Program-made: the position numbers and the translations under genes
Shown: piece after piece, positions 33,829 through 43,068 of the stretch
How positions within the stretch are numbered: the first letter of the stretch is position 1
Layout of the letters: each line of letters opens with the position of its first letter
The notes under the pieces: model-generated
What the model saw: the letters and a program-made list of their open reading frames with translations, nothing else
Told to the model about the DNA's origin: nothing
Database searches by the model: none
Assembly (NCBI RefSeq): GCF_013912065.1
Contig: NZ_JACESA010000007.1
Span: 124,001 to 188,000 of the forward strand
Length of the DNA stretch: 64,000 nucleotides
Direction of reading: 5' to 3'
Origin: Brevundimonas sp.
GTDB taxonomy: Bacteria > Pseudomonadota > Alphaproteobacteria > Caulobacterales > Caulobacteraceae

Positions 33829-33861
33829 AACGGCCCCGGAGGAAACTCCGGGGCCGTTTTG
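33829..33861 (+). terminator. Rho-independent terminator after tuf
   Basis: The stem AACGGCCCCGGAG, a GAAA loop and CTCCGGGGCCGTT runs into TTTTG, closing the str operon. Confidence 0.93.
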
Positions 33862-33949
33862 CTGTGCGAGCTTTTGTCCGCGAGAGGGGGCGGTCTTGGC
33901 GGTTCCGGGTTTTCAACGCATTATGGCGCTTGGCGACGGGGGAGCTTCC

Positions 33950-35671
33950 ATGAACAAGGCCATTCTCGCCGCGACCGCCTGTGTCGCCTGTCTGATCGCG
34001 CCGATCGCGGTGGCGGACGCCACGGCGACGGGGGCGACCCTGGCCCTGCTCGAAAATCCGCAGGTCTGTGGGCGGCCCGAGACGGCCGGAGATGTCCAGC
34101 CGACGGCGGACATGGTCATGGTTCCCGGGTTCGGGACGGACGGCTTCCCGGTCGATACGACCAACCCCGAGGCCCAGGCCTGGTTCGACCACGGGGTGCG
34201 GCTGCGTTGGGCCTTCGAACATACGGAATCGGTGCGCGCCTTCCGCAAGGCGCGGCGGCTGGATCCGGATTGCGGCATGTGCGCCTGGGGAGAGGCCTGG
34301 GCCATGGGGCCGAACCTTAACGGGGGCGGGACCGACGAGCTCTCGATCGCCACGGGCCTGAGGGTCGCGCGCGAAGCCCGGCGTCTGGCGCGCGACGCCA
34401 CGCCGATGCAGCGCCAGATGATCGACGCCTTGATCCAGCGCTACTCCGGCAAGGAAAGCAGTCGCGCCATGCGTTTCGCCCGCGCCATGGATCGGATCGC
34501 CAAGCGCAATCCCGACGACGTCTCGGTCGGCAATATCGCCGCCGACGCCTGGATGCTGCAGCCGCAGGGCGACTGGTGGGACGAGAACGGCAAGGCGGCC
34601 GATCCGGCGGTGACCCGCGCCATGGAGATTCTGGAACATAGTCTGGCGGTCAAGCCGGATAATCCGGGCGCCATCCATCTGTATATCCACCTGACCGAAT
34701 GGTCCGACGATCCGCACCGGGCCCTGGCCTATGGCGAACGGCTGGCCCGGCTGGCGCCGGCCGCCAGCCACTTGGTGCATATGCCGTCGCACACCTTCTA
34801 CCGGGTGGGGCGGTACAAGGACGCGATGATGTCCAATGTCCAGGCCGTGGCCCTGGACAAAGCCTATGATCGGCTGGCCAGCCCGCCCGGCGGCGTGAAG
34901 GCGATGAGGCTGCACGCCCACAATATCCATTTCGGCATGGGCGGCGCCCTGATGGCCGGCGGGGCCGAGAAGGGACTGGAGCTGGCCGACTGGTATATGG
35001 CCGCCTATCCGGGTCTGATGGCCGCACCGAGAGCCGGAGAGGAGGGGTTCATCGTCTACCGCCAGATCATGGCCGCCGACGCCTATGCCCTCTACGGCCG
35101 GTTCGGGACCGCCGCCCAGGTCGCCGCTCTGGCCGAGCCGGACGCGGGACGGCCGTTGATGCGAACGGGCTGGCGCTATGCGCGGGGCGAGGCGGCGGCG
35201 CGACGGGGCGATTCTTCTGCCGTGCGTCTTGAGGCGCAGGCCATAGCCGACCTGTTGGCGCAGGATGGTTTCAAGGGCGAGATGGCGGATCGCCAGAAGG
35301 GGTTCGCCGAGCTGTTCCAGAAGGTGCTGGAGGGTCGGGCGGCCATGATCGACGGCGATTATCAGGCCGCCGTCGCCGCCTATGGCCGGGCCGCCGCGAT
35401 CCAGGCGATGAACCCCGAGGGCGGAGATCCGCCGCTGATCTGGTATCCGACCCGCCGCAGCCTGGCCGCCGCCTTGCTGGCATCAGGGGACGCCGCCGGG
35501 GCCAAGGTCAAGATCGAGGAACTGCTGAAGGACTGGCCCAACGACCCCTACAGCTATTACGTCCTGTACCGGGCCGAACTGGCGCGGGGCGACGAGGCGG
35601 CCGCGAACGAAGCCTTGCGTCGCGCCGGGGTGGAATGGATCGGCGGGCCGATGAGCCTGGCGGAGGCGTAG
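33950..35671 (+). CDS. Secreted TPR-repeat protein of unknown function
   Basis: A 573-residue protein with an N-terminal signal peptide (MNKAILAATACVACLIAPIAVADA). Motifs of the family include WFDHGVRLRWAFEHTESVRAFRKARRLDPDCGMCAWGEAWAMGPNLNGG, PDNPGAIHLYIHLTEWSDDPHRAL and HLVHMPSHTFYRVGRYKDAM, with TPR-like helical pairs along the length and at the C terminus (ALLASGDAAGAKVKIEELLKDWPNDPYS). Such proteins are common in Caulobacterales and have no established reaction. The ATG at 33950 has a GGGGGAG upstream. Confidence 0.85.
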   Translation: MNKAILAATACVACLIAPIAVADATATGATLALLENPQVCGRPETAGDVQPTADMVMVPGFGTDGFPVDTTNPEAQAWFDHGVRLRWAFEHTESVRAFRKARRLDPDCGMCAWGEAWAMGPNLNGGGTDELSIATGLRVAREARRLARDATPMQRQMIDALIQRYSGKESSRAMRFARAMDRIAKRNPDDVSVGNIAADAWMLQPQGDWWDENGKAADPAVTRAMEILEHSLAVKPDNPGAIHLYIHLTEWSDDPHRALAYGERLARLAPAASHLVHMPSHTFYRVGRYKDAMMSNVQAVALDKAYDRLASPPGGVKAMRLHAHNIHFGMGGALMAGGAEKGLELADWYMAAYPGLMAAPRAGEEGFIVYRQIMAADAYALYGRFGTAAQVAALAEPDAGRPLMRTGWRYARGEAAARRGDSSAVRLEAQAIADLLAQDGFKGEMADRQKGFAELFQKVLEGRAAMIDGDYQAAVAAYGRAAAIQAMNPEGGDPPLIWYPTRRSLAAALLASGDAAGAKVKIEELLKDWPNDPYSYYVLYRAELARGDEAAANEALRRAGVEWIGGPMSLAEA

Positions 35672-35702
35672 GGTTCGATACGGCCAGGCGGGCGCGCGGC
35701 GT

Positions 35703-36482
35703 CTATTTTTTCGCCGCCTCGATCATGCGGTCGATTTCCGCCGGGTCGATGCTGGCGGCGGCCTTGCCGTTGACGAAGAAGGTCGGGGTGCCCTGGAGCT
35801 TCAGCGCTGCGGCCGTGGTGTGGATGTCGGCGATGTGGCGCGTGGTTTCGGGCGAGACCAGGGTCGCCTTGGCGCGGGCCATGTCGACGCCGTGCTGGGC
35901 GAGGATCCGGTCGATGGACTCGACCGTCAGGGCGCGCTCGGTCATCAGGGCGTCGTAGACCTCAAGATATTTGCCCTGCTGATGCGCGGCCAGGGCGGCG
36001 CGGGCGGCGTACTGGGACGCCACGTCCTCGCCGCGATCCAGGATCGGCCAATCCTTGAAGACGAAACGGACGTCGGGGTGCGCGGCCATCAGGTCGCGGA
36101 ACTGGGGAGCCACGGCCTTGCAGCCGGGGCAGCGGAAGTCGAAGAATTCGATCACCGTCACCTTGGCGTCGGCGGGGCCGAAGGCCGGATCGCGGCGGTC
36201 GGGGGCCAGTAGGGCGGCGTTGGACGATGCGGCCGCATTGGTCTCGTCGACGCGGGCCTGACCCTCCTTGGCCTGAAGAGCCAGGCTGACCTCCTGAAGG
36301 ACCTCGGGATGTTCCAGCAGATAGGCGCGGACATTGTCGCCGGAGCCGCCGGTGACATAGGGGGCGGCGGCCAGCCCCAGGGCGACGACCGAGACGCCCA
36401 GGGCCAGATAACCGGCGAGCGCGCCCGAGAAGCGGACAGGACGAACGGGCGCAGTTTCGGGCGCGGGGGCTTCGTCGGTCAT
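35703..36482 (-). CDS. DsbA-family thiol:disulfide oxidoreductase
   Basis: A 259-residue protein with an uncleaved-looking N-terminal helix at about 20-42 (GALAGYLALGVSVVALGLAA) and a thioredoxin-fold domain from about residue 100. The active site is Cys118-Pro-Gly-Cys121 in FFDFRCPGCKAV, and the cis-Pro region is GTPTFFVNGK. It resembles the ScsC/BdbD-like periplasmic oxidoreductases. Its start overlaps the stop of the BepA-like gene as TGATG, so translation is coupled. A joint role in envelope protein quality is inferred from this pairing. Confidence 0.92.
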   Translation of the reverse strand: MTDEAPAPETAPVRPVRFSGALAGYLALGVSVVALGLAAAPYVTGGSGDNVRAYLLEHPEVLQEVSLALQAKEGQARVDETNAAASSNAALLAPDRRDPAFGPADAKVTVIEFFDFRCPGCKAVAPQFRDLMAAHPDVRFVFKDWPILDRGEDVASQYAARAALAAHQQGKYLEVYDALMTERALTVESIDRILAQHGVDMARAKATLVSPETTRHIADIHTTAAALKLQGTPTFFVNGKAAASIDPAEIDRMIEAAKK

Positions 36483-37918
36483 CAGGGCTCTCGGTAAGGC
36501 AGGACGGGCGGAGGGGGCAGGTTCAGCATTCCAGGCTTGCGCGTGGATTCGCGGCGGTCGAGGTCCAGCAGATCGTCCGGCGTGGCCCCGGACGCAAGCA
36601 CGATGTCCACGGCCCGGCGCCATTCGATCGAACTGGGATCCAGCATGCTGCGTGCGCGTAGGGCGAACATGGTCGCCTCGCGCGCCTGACCGGCGGCGAA
36701 ATAATATTCGGCCGTGGCCAGACGGGCCTCGCCTTCCTTGCCCTGGGCGCCAAAGGCCTGGCCCAGAAGTCGCCAGGCCATGGTGTTGTCCTGCTCGGCC
36801 ACGAGGGCATGTTTCAACTGGTTCACGGCCTCGTCGAGGTTCTGGGGATCGTCGGTTCCGATCAGGGCGTGGGCCAGGTTGATGCGCAGCAGGGGGGCGT
36901 CCGGGGCCAGGCGAACGGCCTCGCGGTGGGCGGTCACGGCCTCGGCGGGACGACCTTCCTCGAAGAAGATCTGGCCCTTCAGTTCGGCGAAATAGGGGTT
37001 TTCGGGATCCTCTGCGATCAGGGCGTCGACGGCCGCCAGGGCCTTGGCCGTCTGGCCGTCGCGGTACCAGGCGATGGCGCGGGCGTAGCGGCCGGGCAGG
37101 GAGGCGTCGGTCGAGGGATAGGCGCGAAGGGTGGTGTTCGGCGAATCCATGAAGGCGTGGATCTTGGCCAGGATCAGCGCGTGCTGGGCCATCCGTTCGG
37201 GGCTGTCGCGATGGTCGTAGTGGGACTGGTCCTGAACGAAGCGGCGCATTGACTCGATGCGCTGCGAAGAAAGGGGGTGGCTGCGGAAATAGGGATAGCG
37301 GCGGGCGTCGGAGAAGACTTCCTGCGAACGGAAATTCTCGAAGAAGGAGACCAGGCCCGCGCCGGACTCACCGGCGCCTTCCAGGGCGCGGGCGCCGGTC
37401 AGGTCGGCCTCGCCCTCCTGGCTCTGCATATATTGCAGCGCGCCAATGGCGCCGAAATACTGACTGGAGCCCAGCAGGGCCACGCCCGCGTCCGGCGCGC
37501 CGGCGGCTATAGCCAGGGCGCCCAGGGCCATGGTCATGAACATCGGCTGTTTGCCGGCGTTCTGGGCCCCGTCGCGCAGGGTGTGGCGGTTCTTGATGTG
37601 GCCCGCCTCGTGCGCCATCACGCCCAGAAGCTCGTTGGGATTGCGGGTGCGCAGGATCAGGCCGGTGTTGACGCCCATGATCCGGCCTCGCGTGGCGAAG
37701 GCGTTCAGCTCGTTGTCATTGACCAGCAGGACTTCGACATCGGCCGGATTCAACCCCATGGAGACGAAGACGGGATCAGCCCAGTCGCGGATGATGCCCT
37801 CGATCTCGGTATCCCGGATCAGGCTTTGCGCCGACGCCTGGCCGGCGGCGGCGAGGAGCGCAAGCCCCGCCGCCGCCGCGGTCAGAAATCTAGATGCAGA
37901 TCGGGGAAGCCACGTCAT
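36482..37918 (-). CDS. M48 family metalloprotease with TPR repeats (BepA/YfgC-like)
   Basis: A 478-residue periplasmic protein. A signal peptide (about residues 1-30, ending ASA/QSL) precedes an M48 peptidase domain with zinc motif HEAGH at 103-107 and a likely Glu ligand in SQEGEADLTGARAL near 168. The C-terminal half from about 265 is built of TPR units. This is the BepA layout: a protease and chaperone for outer-membrane beta-barrel and LptD assembly. The ATG read from 37918 is chosen; the longer upstream frame is an Arg/Ser-rich shadow of the RNase E gene. It is translationally coupled to the DsbA-like gene. Confidence 0.93.
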   Translation of the reverse strand: MTWLPRSASRFLTAAAAGLALLAAAGQASAQSLIRDTEIEGIIRDWADPVFVSMGLNPADVEVLLVNDNELNAFATRGRIMGVNTGLILRTRNPNELLGVMAHEAGHIKNRHTLRDGAQNAGKQPMFMTMALGALAIAAGAPDAGVALLGSSQYFGAIGALQYMQSQEGEADLTGARALEGAGESGAGLVSFFENFRSQEVFSDARRYPYFRSHPLSSQRIESMRRFVQDQSHYDHRDSPERMAQHALILAKIHAFMDSPNTTLRAYPSTDASLPGRYARAIAWYRDGQTAKALAAVDALIAEDPENPYFAELKGQIFFEEGRPAEAVTAHREAVRLAPDAPLLRINLAHALIGTDDPQNLDEAVNQLKHALVAEQDNTMAWRLLGQAFGAQGKEGEARLATAEYYFAAGQAREATMFALRARSMLDPSSIEWRRAVDIVLASGATPDDLLDLDRRESTRKPGMLNLPPPPVLPYREP

Positions 37919-37976
37919 GGCGTACTCCAATAGCGACTGGCCCCCGCCTGCATCCTGACAATCTAATCGTGACCGA

Positions 37977-40670
37977 TCAGCGGCGCCACCACCCGCGCTT
38001 GGGCTTTTCGGGCGGTGCGACGATCTGGTTCGGATCCTCGGCGATGATCGCCTCGACGTCGATCTCGGGCGTCGGGGCGACGAACGGCTCGGACGGGGGA
38101 GGCGGGGCCAGTTGTTCGACCGGGGCGGCCTCGGCCTGTTCGGCCGCCTGTGCCTCCTGCGGCGTGACGTCCATTTCGACCGGCGCGGCTTCGCTTGCGG
38201 GCTCGTCTGCGTCCGGCTGGGCCTCAGCCGACGCCTCGACCTCTGCGGGGGCGTCTTCGGAAACATTGCCCTCGGCTGTCTTCGACTTGCGGCGAACGCG
38301 ACGACGCTGGGGCTCGGGCGCCACGGCGGGGGCGTCGGCCTCGATGACAGCCGCCGGTTCGGCGTCTTCAGTCACGGGCGTCGCGGGCGAGGCGTCAGCC
38401 GGTGCGGTTTCGTCGGCGTCGCGGGTCTCGGCGTTGATCTCCTGGCTGGAGTCGCCGCCACGGCCGCGACCGCGACGACGACGACGGCGCGAACGGCCGC
38501 CTTCCTCTCCGGAGTCATCAGAGGCCACGGCGTTCAGGCCTTCGGTCTCGGCGCCGGCCGCGACGGGACGGTCAGCCCGTTCCGGACGCTCGGCGCGCGG
38601 TTCGGGACGGGCTGGGTTCAGCGGGTCGAACCAGACATAGGGATCGTCCAGCGACGGGGTGCGGCCGCGCACCCAGGTATAGACGTCACGCTCGCCGTCC
38701 TCGCGGACACGGCGACCGCCGCGACGGCCCCGGCGGCGGCGACGGCCGTTCTCGTCTTCTTCGTCGTCCGAAGCGTCGTCAGGGCTGAGCGCATCGGACG
38801 ATTCCGCCGTATCGGTGGGCTCTTCGTCGCGACGACCGCCGCGACGGCGGCGACGGTTGCGCCCGCGACCGCCGGATTCGGCGCGCTCGGCGCGTTCGCG
38901 CGGTTCGTCGTCGTCGGTGTCCTCGCGTTCCAGCGAGTCCTCGTCTTCGTCGTCCTCGTCGTCGCCGACGATTTCCTCGTCTTCGTCCTCATCCTCGTCG
39001 TCGTAGAGGGAGGCGTCGAAATCGTCGTCGAGATTGGGCGTTTCGATCTCGGGCGCGACGAAGTCCTCGTTCGTCTCGGTCCGGTCGATGTGGTGTTCGC
39101 CCTGGCCCAGGCTGTCGTCGATCTGGACGATGACGTTCAGGCCGCGACGTTCCAGCAGCGACTGCAGATAGGCGCGCTTGTGGTTCAGGATGTACAGGCC
39201 GACGGCGGTGCAGACCTTCAGCACCACGACCCCGGCGCCGTTCTTGCCGGCCTCGATGTCGACCGCGCGCAGGGTCATCAGGGCGGCGGATTCGGCCGAG
39301 CGGATGCGGCCCGTGCCCTGGCAGTGCGGGCAGGCCTCGGTGGCGCCCTCGATCACGCCCAGGCGACGGCGCTGGCGGCTGATCTCCATCAGGCCGAACG
39401 GCGAGATGCGGCCCATCTGGATGCGGGCGCGGTCAGCGGACAGGGCGTCCTTCAGGACCTTTTCGACGGCGCGGTTGTTCTTGCCCTCGTCCATGTCGAT
39501 GAAGTCGATGACGACCAGGCCGGCGAGGTCGCGCAGGCGCAACTGGCGGGCGGCCTCGACCGCCGCCTCCATATTGGTCTTGAACGCCGTCTGTTCGACG
39601 TTGCGTTCCTTGGTGGCGCGACCGGAGTTGACGTCGATGGCTACCAGGGCCTCGGTCTGGTTGATCACCAGATAGCCGCCGGACTTCAGCGGCACGACCG
39701 GCTGGTGGATCTGGGTCAGCAGTTCCTCGATGCCGTTGGCCGCGAACAGGGGCCGCGAGCCGCGATACAGGTGAACCTTCTTAGCCTGGGCCGGCATCAG
39801 CACGCGCATGAAGTCGCGCGCTTCCTTGAAGCCTTCGACGCCCTCGACCTGGATGCCGTCGAAGTCCTTGTCGAACATGTCGCGCACGGCGCGGCGGACC
39901 AGGTTTTCCTCCTCGTAGATCACCGAGGGGGCGTGGGAGTTCAGCGTGGTCTCGCGGATCGTCTCCCACAGGCGCAGCAGATACTGGTAGTCGCGCTTGA
40001 TCTCGGCCTTGGTGCGCTTGGCGCCGGCCGTGCGGATGATCAGACCCATGCCCTTGGGCACTTCCAGGGCCGCGACGGCGCTCTTCAGGCGGCGACGGTC
40101 GGAGGTGTTGGTGATCTTGCGGCTGATGCCGCCGCCTTTGCCCGTATTAGGCATCAGGACGCAGTAACGGCCGGCCAGCGACAGCCATGTGGTCAGGGCC
40201 GCGCCCTTGGCGCCGCGTTCGTCCTTGACGACCTGGACCAGCAGGATCTGACGACGCTTGATGACGTCCTGGATCTTGTAGCGACGCATCAGGCGGCGCT
40301 TCAGACGCTCCTCGTCAGCCAGGGCGGCTTCGGGATCGGCGTCGTCGTCGGTCGATTCACGACCCAGATCGTCATCGTCCTCATCGTCGTGCGCCTCGGC
40401 CATGATGGCTTCGCGGTCGGCGACCGGGATCTGGTAATAGTCCGGGTGGATTTCGTTGAAGGCCAGGAAGCCGTGGCGGTTGCCGCCGTATTCGATGAAC
40501 GCAGCCTGCAGGCTGGGCTCTACGCGTGTGACCTTGGCGAGGTAGATGTTGCCGCGAAGCTGACGCTTCGCACGGGATTCGAAATCGAATTCCTCAATCT
40601 GGCGTCCATCCACGATGGCGACCCGGGTCTCCTCGGGATGCGCCGCATCGATCAGCATTGTCTTTGACAT
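37977..40670 (-). CDS. rne: Ribonuclease E
   Basis: An 897-residue endoribonuclease that initiates mRNA decay and processes rRNA and tRNA. The catalytic half has an S1 domain (about 37-170) interrupted by an acidic insert at about 92-118, the catalytic Asp region LVVIDFIDMDEGKNNRAVEKVL and the zinc-link CPHCQGTG that joins protomers. From about residue 540 the protein is low in complexity, with acidic (DDEDEDED) and arginine-rich (RRRRGG) runs and, near the end, a short C-terminal WWRR. That tail is where degradosome partners bind in Caulobacter. The ATG read from 40670 follows a GAGAGAG-type site. Confidence 0.96.
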   Translation of the reverse strand: MSKTMLIDAAHPEETRVAIVDGRQIEEFDFESRAKRQLRGNIYLAKVTRVEPSLQAAFIEYGGNRHGFLAFNEIHPDYYQIPVADREAIMAEAHDDEDDDDLGRESTDDDADPEAALADEERLKRRLMRRYKIQDVIKRRQILLVQVVKDERGAKGAALTTWLSLAGRYCVLMPNTGKGGGISRKITNTSDRRRLKSAVAALEVPKGMGLIIRTAGAKRTKAEIKRDYQYLLRLWETIRETTLNSHAPSVIYEEENLVRRAVRDMFDKDFDGIQVEGVEGFKEARDFMRVLMPAQAKKVHLYRGSRPLFAANGIEELLTQIHQPVVPLKSGGYLVINQTEALVAIDVNSGRATKERNVEQTAFKTNMEAAVEAARQLRLRDLAGLVVIDFIDMDEGKNNRAVEKVLKDALSADRARIQMGRISPFGLMEISRQRRRLGVIEGATEACPHCQGTGRIRSAESAALMTLRAVDIEAGKNGAGVVVLKVCTAVGLYILNHKRAYLQSLLERRGLNVIVQIDDSLGQGEHHIDRTETNEDFVAPEIETPNLDDDFDASLYDDEDEDEDEEIVGDDEDDEDEDSLEREDTDDDEPRERAERAESGGRGRNRRRRRGGRRDEEPTDTAESSDALSPDDASDDEEDENGRRRRRGRRGGRRVREDGERDVYTWVRGRTPSLDDPYVWFDPLNPARPEPRAERPERADRPVAAGAETEGLNAVASDDSGEEGGRSRRRRRRGRGRGGDSSQEINAETRDADETAPADASPATPVTEDAEPAAVIEADAPAVAPEPQRRRVRRKSKTAEGNVSEDAPAEVEASAEAQPDADEPASEAAPVEMDVTPQEAQAAEQAEAAPVEQLAPPPPSEPFVAPTPEIDVEAIIAEDPNQIVAPPEKPKRGWWRR

Positions 40671-41126
40671 CAATAGTCTCTCTCTGGCGCGCACTGGCCG
40701 ACCGTCCCGGAACACCGGGCAGGGTCATGGCGGCTCGCCGAATGGGGGTAGGGGCCGGGGCACGCGACATCCCCTCGCCGAGAACGGCGAAGCAGGCTTG
40801 GTCAAGCCGTTGGGGAAGGCAGGCGGAAAGGCCCATGGGGGTCGTCGGTCCTGAACCGGGCGCGCCAATCCCTCGGGAAGGCCGCGTCCCTGGTCCGCTC
40901 TTCGAACCATCGGCGGCGCCGGGGCGGTTCTCGGATTGGTGAAAGTCATCGCCGCGAGGAGGGCGCGCCGGGATTCGCATAAGACGAAAAGGCGCGATCA
41001 TTTCGCGAGCGGTACACAGCATAGTCACGCCGCACGCGAATTAAAAGGTGTTCGGCCTTAACCCCCTGAATACGAGCCTCTGGCATGATGAGGTTCAAGT
41101 TCGCGTAGGATGGGTTCGACGTCGTT
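40671..41126. other. rne/amidase divergent intergenic region
   Basis: About 450 bases between the rne start and the amidase start, with no supported gene. RNase E autoregulates through a long 5' leader in enterobacteria, and this spacing would allow a similar leader, but I saw no homologous motif. TTAAAAGG (41040-41047) and TTAACCCC (41058-41065) lie near the amidase side; their spacing does not match a CtrA box. Confidence 0.4.
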
Positions 41127-42344
41127 ATGGGCGGTCGCATTTTGACAGGTCTGGGGCGCTGGGGCGCGAGGGAATGGGCGATGACCGCCCTGGCCTTCGT
41201 CGTCATCTGCACGGTCGTCCTGTTTGCGACGCGTGGATTCGCCTGGGGCGCCCAGGGCGATGTCATCGGCGTGCGCTTCGGCGCCGACGGCGATCGGACA
41301 CGCGTGGTCATCGACCTGGACAAGTCGACCCAGGGGCGGGTCATCGATACGGGCGCTGACGGACGGGTCACCCTGGCCCTGACCGGCGTGGCGCCCGGCC
41401 GCGGCCTGAACGGCGGCGGTTCGGGTCTGGTTCGGTCCTATCAGGTTTCCGCCGCCGGCGGCGCCTCGCGGCTTCAACTGGAGCTGGCGCGCGGCAGCGA
41501 GATCGAACGTCGCTTCCTGCTGCCCCCCGGCGACGGGGTGGCTCATTATCGTTATGTGGTGGATCTGAAGGCGACCGGCGCCGCACGGCCCGCGTCGCGC
41601 CCGGTCCCCGCACCGACGCCGCGCCGCGCCGAACGTCCGCTGGTCGTCATCGACGCCGGTCATGGCGGTCGCGATCCCGGCGCCGGCGGCTCCAGCGTCA
41701 GCGAAAGCCAGGTCACCCTGGCTGCCGCCCTGGCCCTTAAGGCCGAACTGGAGCGCACGGGCCGCTATCGCGTTCGGCTGACGCGCGAAACCAACACCTA
41801 TGTCGACCTGTACCGCCGCGTCGCGATCGCGCGTCAGGCCGACGCCGACCTGTTCATCTCGCTGCATGCCGACGCCGGTTCCGATCCGGCCTTGCGCGGG
41901 GCGAGCGTCTATACCCTGTCCGAACAGGGCGCCGGCCGGGCGGTGCGCGAGTTCACGCGGACCGATAACTGGCACCGCGAACTGCATCTGCCGGGCCGCG
42001 ACCCGTCGGTGGACCGTATCCTGCTGGACATGACACAGCGGGCCACCCAGAACCGCTCGGCCCAGTTCGCGCGCGTGTTGCTGACCTCTCTGGAGGGCTC
42101 GGACCATACGCTGCTGCGCCGCAGCCACCGCGACGCCGGCCTTGCCGTCTTGCTGGCGCCCGACGTACCGGCCGTGCTGCTGGAGATGGGCTTCATCACC
42201 AATCCCGAGGACGAGCGGCTGCTGACCGACGAGCGCGCCCGTCGCCGTCTGATGAAGTCGGTCGCGGACGGGATCGACCGCTATTTCCGCGAACCTTCAG
42301 CGCCGCTGATGACCGCGTCGAACGATGGGGCCGGGCAGCCCTGA
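41127..42344 (+). CDS. N-acetylmuramoyl-L-alanine amidase (AMIN + Amidase_3)
   Basis: A 405-residue envelope enzyme that cleaves the amide bond between MurNAc and the stem peptide. An N-terminal helix (MTALAFVVICTVVLFATRGFAWG) is followed by an AMIN domain at about 45-155 that targets division sites. The Amidase_3 zinc domain runs from about 170 to 395, with VVIDAGHGGRDPGA (His ligand), Glu in SESQVTL, and FISLHADA (second His). The C-terminal segment MGFITNPEDERLL is typical. It resembles AmiC of Caulobacter. It is divergent from rne. Confidence 0.93.
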   Translation: MGGRILTGLGRWGAREWAMTALAFVVICTVVLFATRGFAWGAQGDVIGVRFGADGDRTRVVIDLDKSTQGRVIDTGADGRVTLALTGVAPGRGLNGGGSGLVRSYQVSAAGGASRLQLELARGSEIERRFLLPPGDGVAHYRYVVDLKATGAARPASRPVPAPTPRRAERPLVVIDAGHGGRDPGAGGSSVSESQVTLAAALALKAELERTGRYRVRLTRETNTYVDLYRRVAIARQADADLFISLHADAGSDPALRGASVYTLSEQGAGRAVREFTRTDNWHRELHLPGRDPSVDRILLDMTQRATQNRSAQFARVLLTSLEGSDHTLLRRSHRDAGLAVLLAPDVPAVLLEMGFITNPEDERLLTDERARRRLMKSVADGIDRYFREPSAPLMTASNDGAGQP

Positions 42345-42383
42345 GCCTCGGCAACCTAAGCGCGGCCGGATGGTTCTGCTGAC

Positions 42384-43061
42384 ATGAAGAAAGCCATCGT
42401 CACCGGCGGGGCGGGCCTTATCGGCTCCGGCGTCTGCAAGACCCTCGTTGATCAGGGGTGGGAGGTCGCTTCCTTCGACCTGAAGGCCGGCGAGGCGGGG
42501 ACACGTCACATCCTGTGCGACCTGAGCGACGAAGCCTCCGTCACTCGAGCGTTCCAGGAACTAGGCTGGTCCGAACTGGATCTGTTGGTCAACAACGGCG
42601 GGATCGCCAATCCGTACAACGGCCCCCTGGCCGACCTGTCCCTGGCTGACTGGCGGCGAACGGTGGACAGCCACCTAACCGGCGCCTTTCTGATGACCCG
42701 CGCCGCCATCCCGATGCTGCGCGACGGGGGCGGCGTCATCAACATGGCCTCGACCCGCGCCTTCATGTCCGAACCCGAGACCGAAGCCTATGCGGCCTCC
42801 AAGGGCGCGATCGTCGCCCTGACCCATGCCCTGGCGGTCAGCCTGGGGCCGAAGCTGCGCGTCAATGCGATCGCGCCGGGATGGATATCCGGGGACGAGG
42901 ATCTGCGCCCGATCGACCATGGACAGCATCCGGTAGGCCGCGTGGGACGAGTCGAGGACATCGCCGACGCCGTCGTCTATCTGGCGCAGGCCCGTTTCAT
43001 TACGGGTCAGGTGTTGACGGTCGACGGCGGCATGAGCCGCAAGATGATCTACGCAGACTGA
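42384..43061 (+). CDS. SDR family oxidoreductase
   Basis: A 225-residue classical short-chain dehydrogenase/reductase. It has the coenzyme motif TGGAGLIGSGV, the NNGG motif in LLVNNGGIANPYNG, the catalytic Ser near NMASTRAF, the YAASK pair (Tyr and Lys) and a C-terminal ITGQVLTVDGG. Substrate is not assignable. The ATG follows the amidase stop by 39 bases, so they may form one transcript. Confidence 0.92.
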   Translation: MKKAIVTGGAGLIGSGVCKTLVDQGWEVASFDLKAGEAGTRHILCDLSDEASVTRAFQELGWSELDLLVNNGGIANPYNGPLADLSLADWRRTVDSHLTGAFLMTRAAIPMLRDGGGVINMASTRAFMSEPETEAYAASKGAIVALTHALAVSLGPKLRVNAIAPGWISGDEDLRPIDHGQHPVGRVGRVEDIADAVVYLAQARFITGQVLTVDGGMSRKMIYAD

Positions 43062-43068
43062 CGGACGC

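Noticed and set aside
36482-38266. A longer start for the M48 protease, giving 594 residues
   Set aside because: The extra N-terminal part is an Arg/Ser-rich shadow of the RNase E gene, and the shorter form has a proper signal peptide.
41040-41065. Two TTAA tetramers as a CtrA site upstream of the amidase
   Set aside because: The spacing is 13 bases, not 7, so it does not fit the CtrA consensus.
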